A DNA stretch of 9,705 bases from Cyanobacteria bacterium NC_groundwater_1444_Ag_S-0.65um_54_12 (GCA_016267585.1 JACQUT010000262.1:1-9705), one strand, 5' to 3'; shown: positions 1 through 7,534, numbered from the stretch's first letter. Notes: generated from the letters alone by a model not told the origin. Program-made: numbers and translations.

Positions 1-627
1 CCCACCGAGCGGTGCATGGATGGGAACCACGACGTCGGGCTTCCCTTGACGTTCGAGGTCTTTGATCTGGCGATCGGACAATCCCCAGAGCTTGAGCTTT
101 TGCCGGGCAGCCGCCAGCATGGTCTGGGTACTCGACAAGACCGCAAAGTTGTCGCTATTGATTTGCTGCCTGGCAGCCAGCGCCACCAGTAACTCTTGTT
201 CGGCCGTCAGGAGATCGGGACTGAAGATACCTCCGACTAGCTGTCCCTGGTTGATGGTATCGCCAATGGCATTGCCAATCAGGTGATCGAGACGTCCATC
301 AACCCGCGCCGCGATACGGGATAGCCGGGTTTCATCGTAAACTACCTTGCCAGCAGCTCGCAGCGAACCGCTCAGGTCTCGGCGTCGCACTTGCGCCACT
401 TTGACGTTAGCCAGGACTTGCTGTTCTGGCGATAGGTAAACTTCTGGTGGGATTTGCTCAGTATCAGTCTCTGGGTCGGCTGAAGTTGCGGAGCCAATCG
501 TGGCCAGTGCTGTGGATTCTTGCCGCAGCGGTAGCCAGCGTCCGGTACTTCCCCCTAGCCAGCAAGTGATCCCGGTCGCCAATAGCAACACAACCATGCT
601 TACTGCAACGCTGTATCGGCTTGTCAT
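1..627 (-). CDS. CusB/HlyD-type efflux RND periplasmic adaptor subunit, N-terminal part (runs off left edge)
   Basis: The leftward frame is open from an ATG at 627 to the window edge, giving 209 residues with no stop. Residues 6-26 form one hydrophobic segment, a signal or membrane anchor. A Ser/Thr/Glu-rich linker follows, then the conserved adaptor stretch: YLSPEQQ (about 64-70), VVYDETRLSRIAARVDG (95-111) and GDTINQGQLV (122-131), with SPDLLTAEQELL opening the helical hairpin. LWGLSDRQIKDLE (170-182) is also typical of CusB-like proteins. Such adaptors link an inner-membrane RND pump to an outer-membrane channel and often handle Cu(I)/Ag(I) or other metals. The divergent copper-type ATPase supports a metal role, but the substrate is inferred. 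A stop codon five codons upstream fixes this ATG as the first possible start. No clear Shine-Dalgarno sequence precedes it. The hairpin end, barrel and C-terminal domains lie outside the window. Confidence 0.87.
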   Translation of the reverse strand, partial: MTSRYSVAVSMVVLLLATGITCWLGGSTGRWLPLRQESTALATIGSATSADPETDTEQIPPEVYLSPEQQVLANVKVAQVRRRDLSGSLRAAGKVVYDETRLSRIAARVDGRLDHLIGNAIGDTINQGQLVGGIFSPDLLTAEQELLVALAARQQINSDNFAVLSSTQTMLAAARQKLKLWGLSDRQIKDLERQGKPDVVVPIHAPLGG

Positions 628-633
628 GGTTTG

Positions 634-657
634 ATTTTGCTAAATAGTGAGCAAAAT
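634..657. promoter_or_regulatory. Perfect 8-bp inverted repeat, candidate operator or leader hairpin
   Basis: Arms ATTTTGCT (634-641) and AGCAAAAT (650-657) are perfect reverse complements around an 8-base spacer. The element starts 7 bases upstream of the adaptor ATG and lies in the divergent gap facing the ATPase. Such a dyad could bind a dimeric repressor, for example a metal sensor, or fold as a hairpin in the adaptor mRNA leader where a Shine-Dalgarno would normally sit. It does not match the CopY or CueR operators I know. The symmetry is seen in the sequence; the function is inferred. Confidence 0.45.
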
Positions 658-712
658 ATTCAGAGATCGCCATAATAATTTTCTACGAATTAAATTAGTA
701 TCCATGAATCCG

Positions 713-741
713 ACTCTATCCCAGCTAAACAAAAAACTCAA
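713..741 (-). promoter_or_regulatory. Candidate sigma70-type promoter for the adaptor gene
   Basis: Read leftward, TTGAGT (741-736) and TAGAGT (718-713) are separated by exactly 17 bases, with each box close to the sigma70 consensus. Transcription would start near 706, giving a leader of about 80 nt that includes the inverted repeat at 634-657. The match is moderate and other AT-rich boxes exist nearby. Confidence 0.35.
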
Positions 742-752
742 GGGGAAGGCAA

Positions 753-796
753 GGAGACGCCGGTTGCGCAGCGCAGCGACCGCGCAGAGGCGTCCC
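753..796 (+). repeat. GC-rich palindromic repeat, short form, copy 1
   Basis: This 44-bp unit begins GGAGACGCC and ends GGCGTCCC. The outer arms GACGCC/GGCGTC pair perfectly, and inside them GGTTGC can pair with GCGACC through one G-U wobble, so the unit can fold as a nested hairpin. It matches copy 3 (910-953) base for base over the unit. The 15-base linker after it (AAAGGTTTCAAAAGA) resembles the linkers after the other copies. It lies in the gap upstream of the ATPase. Confidence 0.85.
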
Positions 797-811
797 AAAG
801 GTTTCAAAAGA

Positions 812-894
812 GGAGACGCCGGTTGCGCAGCGCAGCGCCCGCGCCGCGGGGGGGTTCCCCACCGAGCCTGCGAGGGGGGTGCGAGAGGCGTCCC
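812..894 (+). repeat. GC-rich palindromic repeat, long form, copy 2
   Basis: This 83-bp copy has the same ends as the short unit but carries a 39-base insert (845-883) just before AGAGGCGTCCC. The insert holds a G-run facing TTCCCC and the block GAGCCTGCGAGG, which recurs in the copy at 7535-7614. One base differs from the short form in the shared left half (GCGCCC for GCGACC). Short and long forms therefore look like one mosaic family. Confidence 0.85.
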
Positions 895-909
895 ATAGGC
901 TTTAAGCAA

Positions 910-953
910 GGAGACGCCGGTTGCGCAGCGCAGCGACCGCGCAGAGGCGTCCC
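910..953 (+). repeat. GC-rich palindromic repeat, short form, copy 3
   Basis: This 44-bp unit is identical to copy 1. A 12-base linker (AAAGGCTTTAAA) follows and leads straight into a further GGAGACG at 966-972, the first seven bases of another unit. That fragment lies immediately before the ATPase start codon. Confidence 0.85.
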
Positions 954-962
954 AAAGGCTTT

Positions 963-978
963 AAAGGAGACGTCTCTG
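963..978 (+). promoter_or_regulatory. Ribosome-binding site of the copper ATPase, inside a repeat-like end
   Basis: AAAGGAGA (963-970) is a strong Shine-Dalgarno sequence, with GGAG ending 9 bases before the ATG at 979. The same bases match the start of the repeat unit (GGAGACG), and GAGACGTCTC (967-976) is a perfect 10-bp palindrome. This site decides the start: longer in-frame starts upstream would only translate the repeats. Confidence 0.7.
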
Positions 979-3108
979 ATGCCGCTAGAAAATAGCGCTA
1001 CCTTTATCTGCCCCATGCATCCCGAAATCGTGCGCTCCGAACCGGACACCTGCACTGTTTGTGGGATGGCGCTCGCTCCTGAGATTGCCAAGCCGGGAAT
1101 GGCAGAAGCTAGTGAGCTTTCTGCCATGACCAGAAGGTTCTGGGTTGCTTTAGCGCTAACCCTACCGGTCGTGGCAATCGCCATGGCAGATTATTTGCCT
1201 GGCCGACCACTGGCAGGCTGGCTTACCGAGCGTACCGCGCAGTGGATTGAACTCGGGCTAACCGCACCAATCGTGCTGTGGGCTGGATGGTTTTTCTTCG
1301 AGCGTGGGTGGGCTTCCGTGGTCAACCGTAGCCTGAATATGTTCTCGCTCATCGCCTTGGGGGTAGGTGTAGCGTTCATTGACAGCGTGGTGGCTACCAT
1401 TGCTCCGGGCATTTTCCCGAGATCTTTCAGGGAGGTGTCTGGCACTGTGGCAGTTTACTACGAGGTTGCAGCCGTTATAACGTTGCTCGTCATTGTTGGC
1501 CAGTTGCTAGAGCTAAGGGCGCGTGGTCAGACCAGCAGCGCTATCCGCGCCCTGCTCGATCTGTCCCCCAAGATGGCACGGCGTCTAGCAGTCGATGGTT
1601 CAGAATCGGATGTCTCGCTGGACCTGGTGATGCCTGGCGATCGCCTGCGCGTGCGCCCGGGCGAGCGCATTCCGGTTGACGGCATAGTGATGGAAGGCGC
1701 CAGTGCGGTCGACGAAGCGCTGCTCACGGGAGAAGCTATTCCCGTCCTGAAGTCACCAGGAATGCGGGTCATTGGTGGGACCGTGAATCAGACGGGCAGT
1801 TTCCTGATGCAGGCAGATCGCCTCGGATCCGCCAGCATGCTGTCACAAATAGTGCGGATGGTTGCCGAGGCGCAAGCTAGCCGCGCACCGATACAGCGCC
1901 TGGCAGACCAGGTTGCTGCCTGGTTCGTGCCTGCGGTGATAACTGTGGCGATCGTTACCTTCCTGGTATGGGGGGCGATCGGTCCTGAACCACGGATGGC
2001 ACATGCTCTGGTGAACGCCGTGGCTGTTCTGATCATCGCTTGCCCATGCGCACTGGGCTTGGCGACACCGATGTCGTTAATGGTAGGTATCGGTCACGGC
2101 GCAATGTTTGGCGTGCTGATCAAGAGCGGAGAGGCGCTAGAGACCCTACACCGAGTTGACACGCTGGTCGTCGACAAAACCGGCACGCTTACTGAAGGTA
2201 AACCGCGGCTGGTATCGGTGATTCCCGCCGCTGGAATCACTGAAAATCAATTGCTGTGCCTGGCCGCCAGCCTGGAGCGAGGCAGCGAGCACCCATTGGC
2301 AACTGCGATCGTGAGCGGGGCTACCGAGCGGAAACTTGCGCTCTCCAAGGTCAGCGATTTCCGTTCGATCGCCGGCAAAGGTGTGTTGGGACGCATTGAC
2401 GGGGAAGAAATCGCGCTAGGCAATATCAATCTGCTGGCGTCCCAGAGATCTCAAGACTATTTCGCAACGCATGCCGAACAGCTACGCCAGCAAGGCCAGA
2501 CCGTGGTGTTTGTGTCCAGGGCAGGGCGTTTAGCTGGCATGATCGGTGTAGCCGATACGATCAAGGCAACGACAGTGGAGGCATTGCGCATGCTTCGCTC
2601 TACTGGCATACATGTGATAATGCTTACGGGCGACAACCGAGTGACTGCGCAAGCAGTAGCTCACTATTTGGAGATTGACGAGTTTATCGCCGAGATTTTA
2701 CCAGCGGAAAAAGTTCGCATAGTAAAGCAGCTACAGGAAGCTGGTCGCGTGGTAGCAATGGCAGGTGATGGAGTCAATGACGCTCCAGCCCTGGCCCAAG
2801 CGCATGTTGGCATCGCTATGGGAACTGGTACCGACGTGGCTATAGAGAGCGCCGGCGTGACACTGGTCAAGGGAGACCTCCGTGGAATCGTTCGCGCCGT
2901 GCGTTTGAGCCGTGCCACGATGCGCAACATTCGGCAGAACCTGTTCTTCGCCTTCATCTACAACACTATCGGTGTGCCGGTTGCGGCTGGCGTGCTCTAT
3001 CCAGTCAGTGGTTTGCTGCTGTCACCCATCATTGCCGCCCTGGCGATGAGCCTCAGTTCGGTATCGGTAATAGGCAATGCCCTGAGGTTGCGCCAGCTTT
3101 CTATCTAG
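979..3108 (+). CDS. copA: Copper/silver-type P1B ATPase with N-terminal CxxCGM metal-binding domain
   Basis: This 709-residue P-type ATPase exports a soft metal ion, most likely Cu(I) or Ag(I), across the inner membrane using ATP. Residues 9-33 are the short heavy-metal-binding domain, with CPMHPE (11-16) and CTVCGM (25-30). No HMA-type CxxC domain is present. Predicted membrane segments lie near 54-72, 88-107, 121-141, 158-178, 316-335, 345-368, 655-675 and 680-700. The actuator loop has TGE (250-252), the phosphorylation site is DKTGTLT (D399), the nucleotide domain has SEHPLA (436-441), and the hinge has GDGVND (596-601). Transport residues match the Cu(I) class: CPC (355-357) in segment 6, YN (661-662) in segment 7 and MSLSS (690-694) in segment 8. 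The start is set by AAAGGAGA upstream. An in-frame extension back to 823 only translates repeats. The gene diverges from the efflux adaptor, which fits a metal-resistance locus. All key residues are intact. Confidence 0.93.
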   Translation: MPLENSATFICPMHPEIVRSEPDTCTVCGMALAPEIAKPGMAEASELSAMTRRFWVALALTLPVVAIAMADYLPGRPLAGWLTERTAQWIELGLTAPIVLWAGWFFFERGWASVVNRSLNMFSLIALGVGVAFIDSVVATIAPGIFPRSFREVSGTVAVYYEVAAVITLLVIVGQLLELRARGQTSSAIRALLDLSPKMARRLAVDGSESDVSLDLVMPGDRLRVRPGERIPVDGIVMEGASAVDEALLTGEAIPVLKSPGMRVIGGTVNQTGSFLMQADRLGSASMLSQIVRMVAEAQASRAPIQRLADQVAAWFVPAVITVAIVTFLVWGAIGPEPRMAHALVNAVAVLIIACPCALGLATPMSLMVGIGHGAMFGVLIKSGEALETLHRVDTLVVDKTGTLTEGKPRLVSVIPAAGITENQLLCLAASLERGSEHPLATAIVSGATERKLALSKVSDFRSIAGKGVLGRIDGEEIALGNINLLASQRSQDYFATHAEQLRQQGQTVVFVSRAGRLAGMIGVADTIKATTVEALRMLRSTGIHVIMLTGDNRVTAQAVAHYLEIDEFIAEILPAEKVRIVKQLQEAGRVVAMAGDGVNDAPALAQAHVGIAMGTGTDVAIESAGVTLVKGDLRGIVRAVRLSRATMRNIRQNLFFAFIYNTIGVPVAAGVLYPVSGLLLSPIIAALAMSLSSVSVIGNALRLRQLSI

Positions 3109-3130
3109 TCCCCCCCCAGCGCAGCAGCGT

Positions 3131-4531
3131 TTATTGATTATCGAGCCGGGCCTGCGGTGGCGCCAGGGCCCGCTGGTGTGGAATGATTGCCAACGCGCTG
3201 GCCACTGGACGTTCCCATTGGTTAGCTGGCCGATTAAGAATTGCGCCTGCTGCCCAAATAGTGGTCGAGCTGCCGCCATCCAGATTCAGAGCTGCTTGTG
3301 CCCCTAGTTCCACTAGCCATGCCGCAAGATCTATTAACGAGATTCCACTGCTGTAACCACGAAGCGGGCCGGCGACTCCTAGCAAAATAATAGTGCCATC
3401 AGAAGCTATACCAATAGCGGTACGTGCTGCCTTGCCTAGCATTACATCAGGTCGGAAACGTTCATCTTGCGCTACCTGCACCACGCCATCCCTGACCAGT
3501 AATGGCCCCCCTCCCAACGCCTGGGTCGATCCTTCCCAGAACTCGTCGATACCATGGTGTATTTTTAGCCTATCGCCTCTTTTGAGGCGGCTTGCCAACC
3601 AACGCCCTCGCGATCCGCTAGCTGATAATACGTAGCCACCGTAAGGTATTCCTAGATCAGCGACTCCTACTCCTAACACTGTGCCGTTATCGGCAACGGC
3701 CACTTCATAGGAAGATTGTCGAGCAACCGTGCCAGTACGGGCGCCCCAAGTCGTAGTATAGAGACCCAAGGAGCCTTCTTGCGGCGGTAGATTCATGAGA
3801 TCCACCTCCGCGCTCTCGCCACCGGGAAGCTGAATCCATGGCAATACCTGTGGCCGATCGATGTTGATTTGCCCAGCCGTGAGATTGATAGCAGAGCGAC
3901 GATATAGTGGACCGGCTATGAGCTCACCATCAATGAATAGCAGACCTAAAGGGATGCGATCTCGAGGACTGAAGAAGCCGCCGTTCAGCGCTGCCGTGGC
4001 TCGTACACTCCGTGCCATCTCACTGACTGTCTCGAGATCAGGTTGCGCCATGTCAGCTCGCCGTGCTTGAACTGGCCTGACTTCTGCCAGATCAGGATTC
4101 ACCAAAAAAGCCCAAGCCTTGATGACACCTTCCAACGTACCCCGTCGAAACTCACGTATCCGTATCCCGGGAGCCAGCTGGCAGCCAGTCTCTTCGAAAA
4201 AAAGCTTTTCGAAGGTTACCTCGAGGCCGGTCGCAGAGCGCTGGTAATGCACCGGCAACCGATATTCCCATGGCAAGCGGATTACCGCACCCCGAGAGTC
4301 ACTTTGCAGCAAGGCGCGTGGCAAGAGCGGATCACCGGTTGATAGTTCGCCAGACAAGGCAGGAACGACAATTACGCCAGGCAAGCGCATGATCATTTCT
4401 GTCTCTTGAGGTTCCAGCTGCAATGTGGCAAGAGCAGGGCCGTGTAATTGTAAAAGCAAGGTGGCAGGGCTGCTAGAAGCATCCATACCGCTCAGTTGCG
4501 GCTGCTGTTCGGTGTCAGCCGCGGCTGGCAC
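3131..4531 (-). CDS. Phosphodiester glycosidase family protein (NAGPA domain), probably exported
   Basis: The frame gives 466 residues from the GTG at 4531. The second half is a NAGPA-type phosphodiester glycosidase domain, named after the enzyme that removes GlcNAc from a phosphodiester-linked sugar. Landmarks are ALNGGFFSPRD (181-191), the GPLYRRSA turn (207-214), GGGPLLVRDG (340-349), RTAIGI (370-375) and the C-terminal NLDGGSST (416-423). Bacterial relatives are linked to cell-wall or exopolysaccharide turnover; the substrate here is unknown. The first 150 residues are a less conserved N-terminal region, as in cyanobacterial-type members. The gene lies directly after murA on the same strand and meets the ATPase gene tail to tail with 22 bases between, so no room remains for a usual terminator. 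GTG at 4531 is the first standard start, but the codons before it encode a signal peptide, so the true start is probably further upstream. Confidence 0.82.
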   Translation of the reverse strand: MPAAADTEQQPQLSGMDASSSPATLLLQLHGPALATLQLEPQETEMIMRLPGVIVVPALSGELSTGDPLLPRALLQSDSRGAVIRLPWEYRLPVHYQRSATGLEVTFEKLFFEETGCQLAPGIRIREFRRGTLEGVIKAWAFLVNPDLAEVRPVQARRADMAQPDLETVSEMARSVRATAALNGGFFSPRDRIPLGLLFIDGELIAGPLYRRSAINLTAGQINIDRPQVLPWIQLPGGESAEVDLMNLPPQEGSLGLYTTTWGARTGTVARQSSYEVAVADNGTVLGVGVADLGIPYGGYVLSASGSRGRWLASRLKRGDRLKIHHGIDEFWEGSTQALGGGPLLVRDGVVQVAQDERFRPDVMLGKAARTAIGIASDGTIILLGVAGPLRGYSSGISLIDLAAWLVELGAQAALNLDGGSSTTIWAAGAILNRPANQWERPVASALAIIPHQRALAPPQARLDNQ

Positions 4532-4588
4532 GCTAGTGAACGCTTGCCATACCAGATAGAGAAAAATTAGCGCGCTAAACCAACGCAG
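4532..4588 (-). other. In-frame upstream extension encoding a likely signal peptide; possible CTG start
   Basis: In frame with the glycosidase, 19 codons upstream of 4531 read Leu-Arg-Trp, then a hydrophobic core [11 protein letters not shown], then QAFTS leading into VPAAAD. This is a standard n-, h- and c-region with a plausible cleavage after AAA. The stretch has no ATG, GTG or TTG. The first codon, CTG at 4588-4586, has GGAG nine bases upstream, and a stop codon lies three codons further up. Translation from it would overlap the murA stop by 14 bases, suggesting coupling. A lost ATG or a sequencing error is an alternative. The signal-like composition is seen; CTG use is inferred. Confidence 0.55.
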
Positions 4589-5851
4589 GTTCCGCTACTC
4601 CAGAACGCTTGATACGCGCACCCACGTTCCTGAGCTTTTGCTCAAAGTTCTCGTAGCCCCGGTCGATATGATGGACACCAGTTACTACCGTTTGTCCATG
4701 GGCCGCCAAACCTGCTAGCACCAGCGCAGCTCCGGCGCGTAAATCAGTTGCATGCACTGGAGCTCCAGATAACTCGGCAACGCCCTGGATCACAGCACAG
4801 TTCCCTTCTGTCTTGATCTGGGCTCCCATTCGCTGTAACTCATCTACATGCAAAAAACGATTCTCGAAAACCTTTCAGTAATAACCGATGTTCCGGGGAT
4901 GAGGGACAACAGTGCCATAACTTGCGCTTGTAAATCAGTAGGGAAGGCCGGATACGGCATGGTTCTGACATCAACCGGACGTAACAGGGGTTTGTCGGCA
5001 CGAACTGTCATCACATCTTCATCCGCTAACGACACTGACACCCCGATTTCTTGGAGCTTGCTGACCAGAGATGTCATGTGATCGGGTCGCATGCCGGTTA
5101 TCAGTAAATCGCCACCAGTCATAGCCCCCGCAATTAGATAAGTGCCAGCTTCGACGCGATCCGGAATACACTTGTGAGCGCAACCGCCTAGCTTGGCAAC
5201 ACCCTCGATCACTATCTGCTCGGTACCGGCGCCTTGAATTTTGGCACCTAGCTTGATCAAGAAATTTGCCAGATCTACTATTTCCGGCTCTTGCGCACAA
5301 TTGTCTAGCGTAGTCGTTCCTTCCGCAAGCGCAGCAGCCATCATGATGGTCTCGGTAGCACCTACCGACGGGTAATCCAGGTAAATAGGCGCCCCTACCA
5401 ATTGGTCAGCGGCAGCCTCTACAAAGCCATGCTCGATAGCTACTCTGGCACCCAGGCTTCGCAAACCCTTCAAATGAAGATCTACCGGTCGTGAACCGAT
5501 GGCACAACCACCAGGTAAAGGGATACGTGCTTGGCCAGCGCGCGCCAAAACGGGGCCGAGTACAAAAAAAGCTGCGCGCATCTTGGTGACTAATTGATAA
5601 GGTGTTGAATAGTCCGTCAGATTCGCTGCATCAATTACCACTGATCCAGCTGAATCCTGCACCTTTACCCCCAAAGTGGCCAGTACTTCCAGCATGACCT
5701 GGACATCCAATAAACGCGGAACGTTGCTGATCAAACATTCTTCGGTGGCCAGAAGTGAACCTGCCAATATAGCCAAAGCGGCATTCTTGGCGCCACTGAT
5801 CGGGATCGTTCCAACGAGAGGCTCACCTCCCTCGATGAGCAACCTGTCCAC
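4575..5851 (-). pseudogene. murA: UDP-N-acetylglucosamine 1-carboxyvinyltransferase MurA, interrupted by one frameshift
   Basis: MurA transfers enolpyruvate from PEP to UDP-GlcNAc, the first committed step of peptidoglycan synthesis, in the cytoplasm. The start is GTG at 5851 with a strong AGGAGG (5866-5861) nine bases upstream. The first frame keeps SGAKNAAL (K22, N23), the catalytic loop PGGCAIGSRPVD (C116) and PAFPTD (D306). After ITE (residue 326) it drifts and stops near 4844. A second frame, joined at 4871, continues [27 protein letters not shown] and [10 protein letters not shown] to a TAG at 4577-4575. One missing base after the GAA codon at 4876-4874 explains the break; restoring it gives about 425 residues, the normal family length. 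Both halves are otherwise well conserved. Because murA is normally essential, an assembly or sequencing error, or a second murA elsewhere, is more likely than decay. The glycosidase gene follows directly. Confidence 0.88.
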
Positions 5852-6047
5852 GATCGGTGTCCTCCTGCTTATTCAATAAAAGAATGGGAATCCTACGGTA
5901 ACAGAACCACTACCAGCATCTTACAATTTATGTATAGCTAGACCGTGATTCTCCGCACGCTCGACCTGTCTCTACCAGAATAGCATTATGTGGCAGTAGA
6001 TCTACGCACGCCTTGGTTAAGTTTATTGGGCGCAATTATTGAATTAT

Positions 6048-6461
6048 TCAAGCTCTCATATTAAGACGAGGAGCTCCCTTCTTCCGTTCCTCCACTCGCA
6101 GTAATACGTCATCGCCACGTAACCCACCGCTAATATCTACTTTGATCCAGTACTTACCGGGGCCTTCGATCAGAACTTCCTCAAAAGTTGTTCTAAAACC
6201 CATACCGCCACCCTCAACTTCTAGCTTGACAGCCTCATGGTTGAAATCGATGAGCGTTTTCTTCTTGTCGGGGGACAACAGGGCATGATGGCAGCTATAT
6301 TGGCCAGGTTTAAGATCGTAACAGCAGCTAAGAACAGCAAGGCTGACGTTAGCGGGAAATTCTTCAGCTATCACGCGGTGAATAGGATGAATAAACAACT
6401 GCTTGTTACTAGTAACGTCGACTTCCACACTCTCGAAGATAACGGTTTGAACTACTGGCAT
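6048..6461 (-). CDS. Small hypothetical protein resembling the DUF6941 family
   Basis: This 137-residue protein starts at ATG 6461, chosen because AAAGGA (6475-6470) lies eight bases upstream and MPVVQ is a natural beginning. An upstream TTG at 6479 would add six residues without a ribosome-binding site. No signal peptide or membrane segment is seen. The pattern fits a small all-beta domain: a leading strand MPVVQTVIFESV, a middle HPIHRVIAEEFPANVSLAV, then FEEVLIEGPGKYWIKVDISG and a closing strand VLLRVEERKK. This order resembles DUF6941 proteins, whose function is unknown; the link is from memory and tentative. The gene diverges from rpsB and is followed, after a gap of about 196 bases, by murA on the same strand. 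That gap has no clear promoter. A short AT-rich inverted repeat (TTGAA/TTCAA, 6039-6051) overlaps the stop codon but is too weak to call a terminator. Confidence 0.72.
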   Translation of the reverse strand: MPVVQTVIFESVEVDVTSNKQLFIHPIHRVIAEEFPANVSLAVLSCCYDLKPGQYSCHHALLSPDKKKTLIDFNHEAVKLEVEGGGMGFRTTFEEVLIEGPGKYWIKVDISGGLRGDDVLLRVEERKKGAPRLNMRA

Positions 6462-6532
6462 TTTCCAAATCCTTTCCAAGCTTAGAGTTCAACAAACGGC
6501 TCTTTGCCGAGCATACAGGCTCGAGTGCTCCC

Positions 6533-6561
6533 TTGCCGGTATGGGAGTGGCATGATAAAAT
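6533..6561 (+). promoter_or_regulatory. Sigma70-type promoter with extended -10 for the rpsB operon
   Basis: TTGCCG (6533-6538) and TAAAAT (6556-6561) are separated by exactly 17 bases, and TG one base before the -10 box gives an extended -10 (TGATAAAAT). Transcription would begin near 6568, leaving a leader of about 178 nt before the rpsB start. The position upstream of a ribosomal operon supports the call. Confidence 0.6.
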
Positions 6562-6567
6562 CCAAAC

Positions 6568-6745
6568 GATATTTTGGCGCATTTTCGCTAAAATAGAGTA
6601 ATACACACGCTGCCGGATTCCTAGGGGGGCGCCCGCCCGATCAACAAGCAAGTGGGCCTCTGGGGGGGTGAAGGCAGCGGAGGATGACGCTTGTAGCCTT
6701 TCGAAAAATTTCGTGAGGTGATTGTAGAGAGGCAAGTTTCAATTT
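6568..6745 (+). other. rpsB 5' leader with GC-rich structured element
   Basis: This is the presumed untranslated leader of the rpsB operon. Its centre (6624-6672) is rich in G- and C-runs and can fold: GCCCGC (6631-6636) pairs with GTGGGC (6652-6657) through one G-U around a 15-nt loop, while GGGCGCCC (6627-6634) offers a competing fold. GAGAGG (6727-6732), 13 bases before the ATG, is the best ribosome-binding site and is rather distant. Autoregulatory leaders are known for S2 in some bacteria, but I do not recognise a named RNA family here. Confidence 0.35.
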
Positions 6746-7531
6746 ATGCCGGTCGTCCCAATGAAGGCTCTACTGGAAGCAGGGGTCCATTTTGGTCACC
6801 AGACCCGGCGTTGGAATCCGAAGATGCGTCCTTATATCTTCGGTGAACGTAACGGGATTTATATCATCGATTTGCAGAAAACTTCGCGAAAACTGGATCA
6901 GGCTTATTATTTCGTACGAGATCAAATAGCAGCCGGCAAACAAATAATTTTTGTCGGTACAAAAAAACAGGCCCAAGATGTTGTGAGCGAGGAGGCCATG
7001 CGTTGTGATATGTACTATGTCAATCAACGCTGGCTAGGTGGGATGTTGACAAATTGGTTAACCATCGAAAAGCGTTTGGCTCGTCTTCGTGAGCTAGAAG
7101 CCATGCGAGCCGACGGAACCTTCGAGCGACTTCCAAAAAAAGAAGTTATTCTGAGGGAAAAGGAGATCGGCAAACTAGAAAAGCTGCTGGGCGGTATCAA
7201 GGGGCTGCAGCGACGCCCTGATATAATTTACGTAATAGACACGAAAAAAGAGCACATCGCAGTGCGCGAAGCTCGTAAATTAAATATTCCCGTCGTCGCC
7301 ATAGCGGACACGAATTGCGATCCTGATGAAATTGACTGGATCATTCCCGCAAACGACGATGCTATTCGTTCGGTTAAACTTATTACGCAAAAAATGGCAG
7401 ATGCCGTGATAGAGGGTCGCCAAGGTGAGCAACATACAGTAGAAAAGCCAATAACTACCATGTTAGCGCCAGAAATCGCTTTGGCTGAAGCCGTGGACGA
7501 AGGAGCAGCGACAGCGGTTCAAGTGCTATAG
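6746..7531 (+). CDS. rpsB: 30S ribosomal protein S2
   Basis: RpsB is a late-assembling protein of the small ribosomal subunit and helps recruit S1 and mRNA in many bacteria. The 261-residue product is near full family length. It shows the N-terminal signature [19 protein letters not shown] (9-27), then [10 protein letters not shown], the block [24 protein letters not shown] and [21 protein letters not shown] near the end. The last 30 or so residues, after EGRQGE, are a variable acidic tail. The ATG at 6746 begins MPVVPMK, the usual start of the family. It leads the operon rpsB-tsf-pyrH-frr. Unusually, two palindromic repeats follow its stop codon before tsf. By eye the gene is less GC-rich than the metal-efflux genes at the left. 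Confidence 0.97.
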   Translation: MPVVPMKALLEAGVHFGHQTRRWNPKMRPYIFGERNGIYIIDLQKTSRKLDQAYYFVRDQIAAGKQIIFVGTKKQAQDVVSEEAMRCDMYYVNQRWLGGMLTNWLTIEKRLARLRELEAMRADGTFERLPKKEVILREKEIGKLEKLLGGIKGLQRRPDIIYVIDTKKEHIAVREARKLNIPVVAIADTNCDPDEIDWIIPANDDAIRSVKLITQKMADAVIEGRQGEQHTVEKPITTMLAPEIALAEAVDEGAATAVQVL

Positions 7532-7534
7532 CAA

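Noticed and set aside
464..673. Leftward open frame starting at 673
   Set aside because: It overlaps the efflux adaptor in another frame; the adaptor frame shows clear family motifs and this one shows none.
631..676. Rightward promoter for the copper ATPase (CATAAT at 671-676)
   Set aside because: The -10-like box is good, but the matching -35 (TGAGCA, 648-653) is poor, and alternatives at 631 have a poor -10. Too weak to list as a feature.
647..898. Rightward 83-codon open frame across the repeat array (GTG at 647; internal ATG at 704)
   Set aside because: It has no ribosome-binding site, and most of its length is translated repeat sequence rich in Arg and Ala. It does not look like a protein.
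753..953. CRISPR array
   Set aside because: Units differ in length by an insert, and the 12-15-base linkers are similar to each other rather than unique spacers. No cas genes are present.
823..978. N-terminal extension of the copper ATPase back to 823
   Set aside because: The extra residues are repeat translation. The ATG at 979 has a strong ribosome-binding site and begins just before the metal-binding domain.
1637..1648. HIP1-type site (GGCGATCGCC) as evidence for a cyanobacterium
   Set aside because: Only one copy was noticed in the window, and it lies in coding sequence, so it carries little weight.
3109..3130. Bidirectional terminator between the convergent ATPase and glycosidase genes
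   Set aside because: The 22-base gap holds a run of eight C and no hairpin with a T-run on either strand.
4860..4880. Programmed -1 frameshifting in murA
   Set aside because: A -1 shift after AGG would join the frames, but no X XXY YYZ slippery heptamer or clear downstream structure is visible, and programmed shifting is not known for murA. A sequence error fits better.
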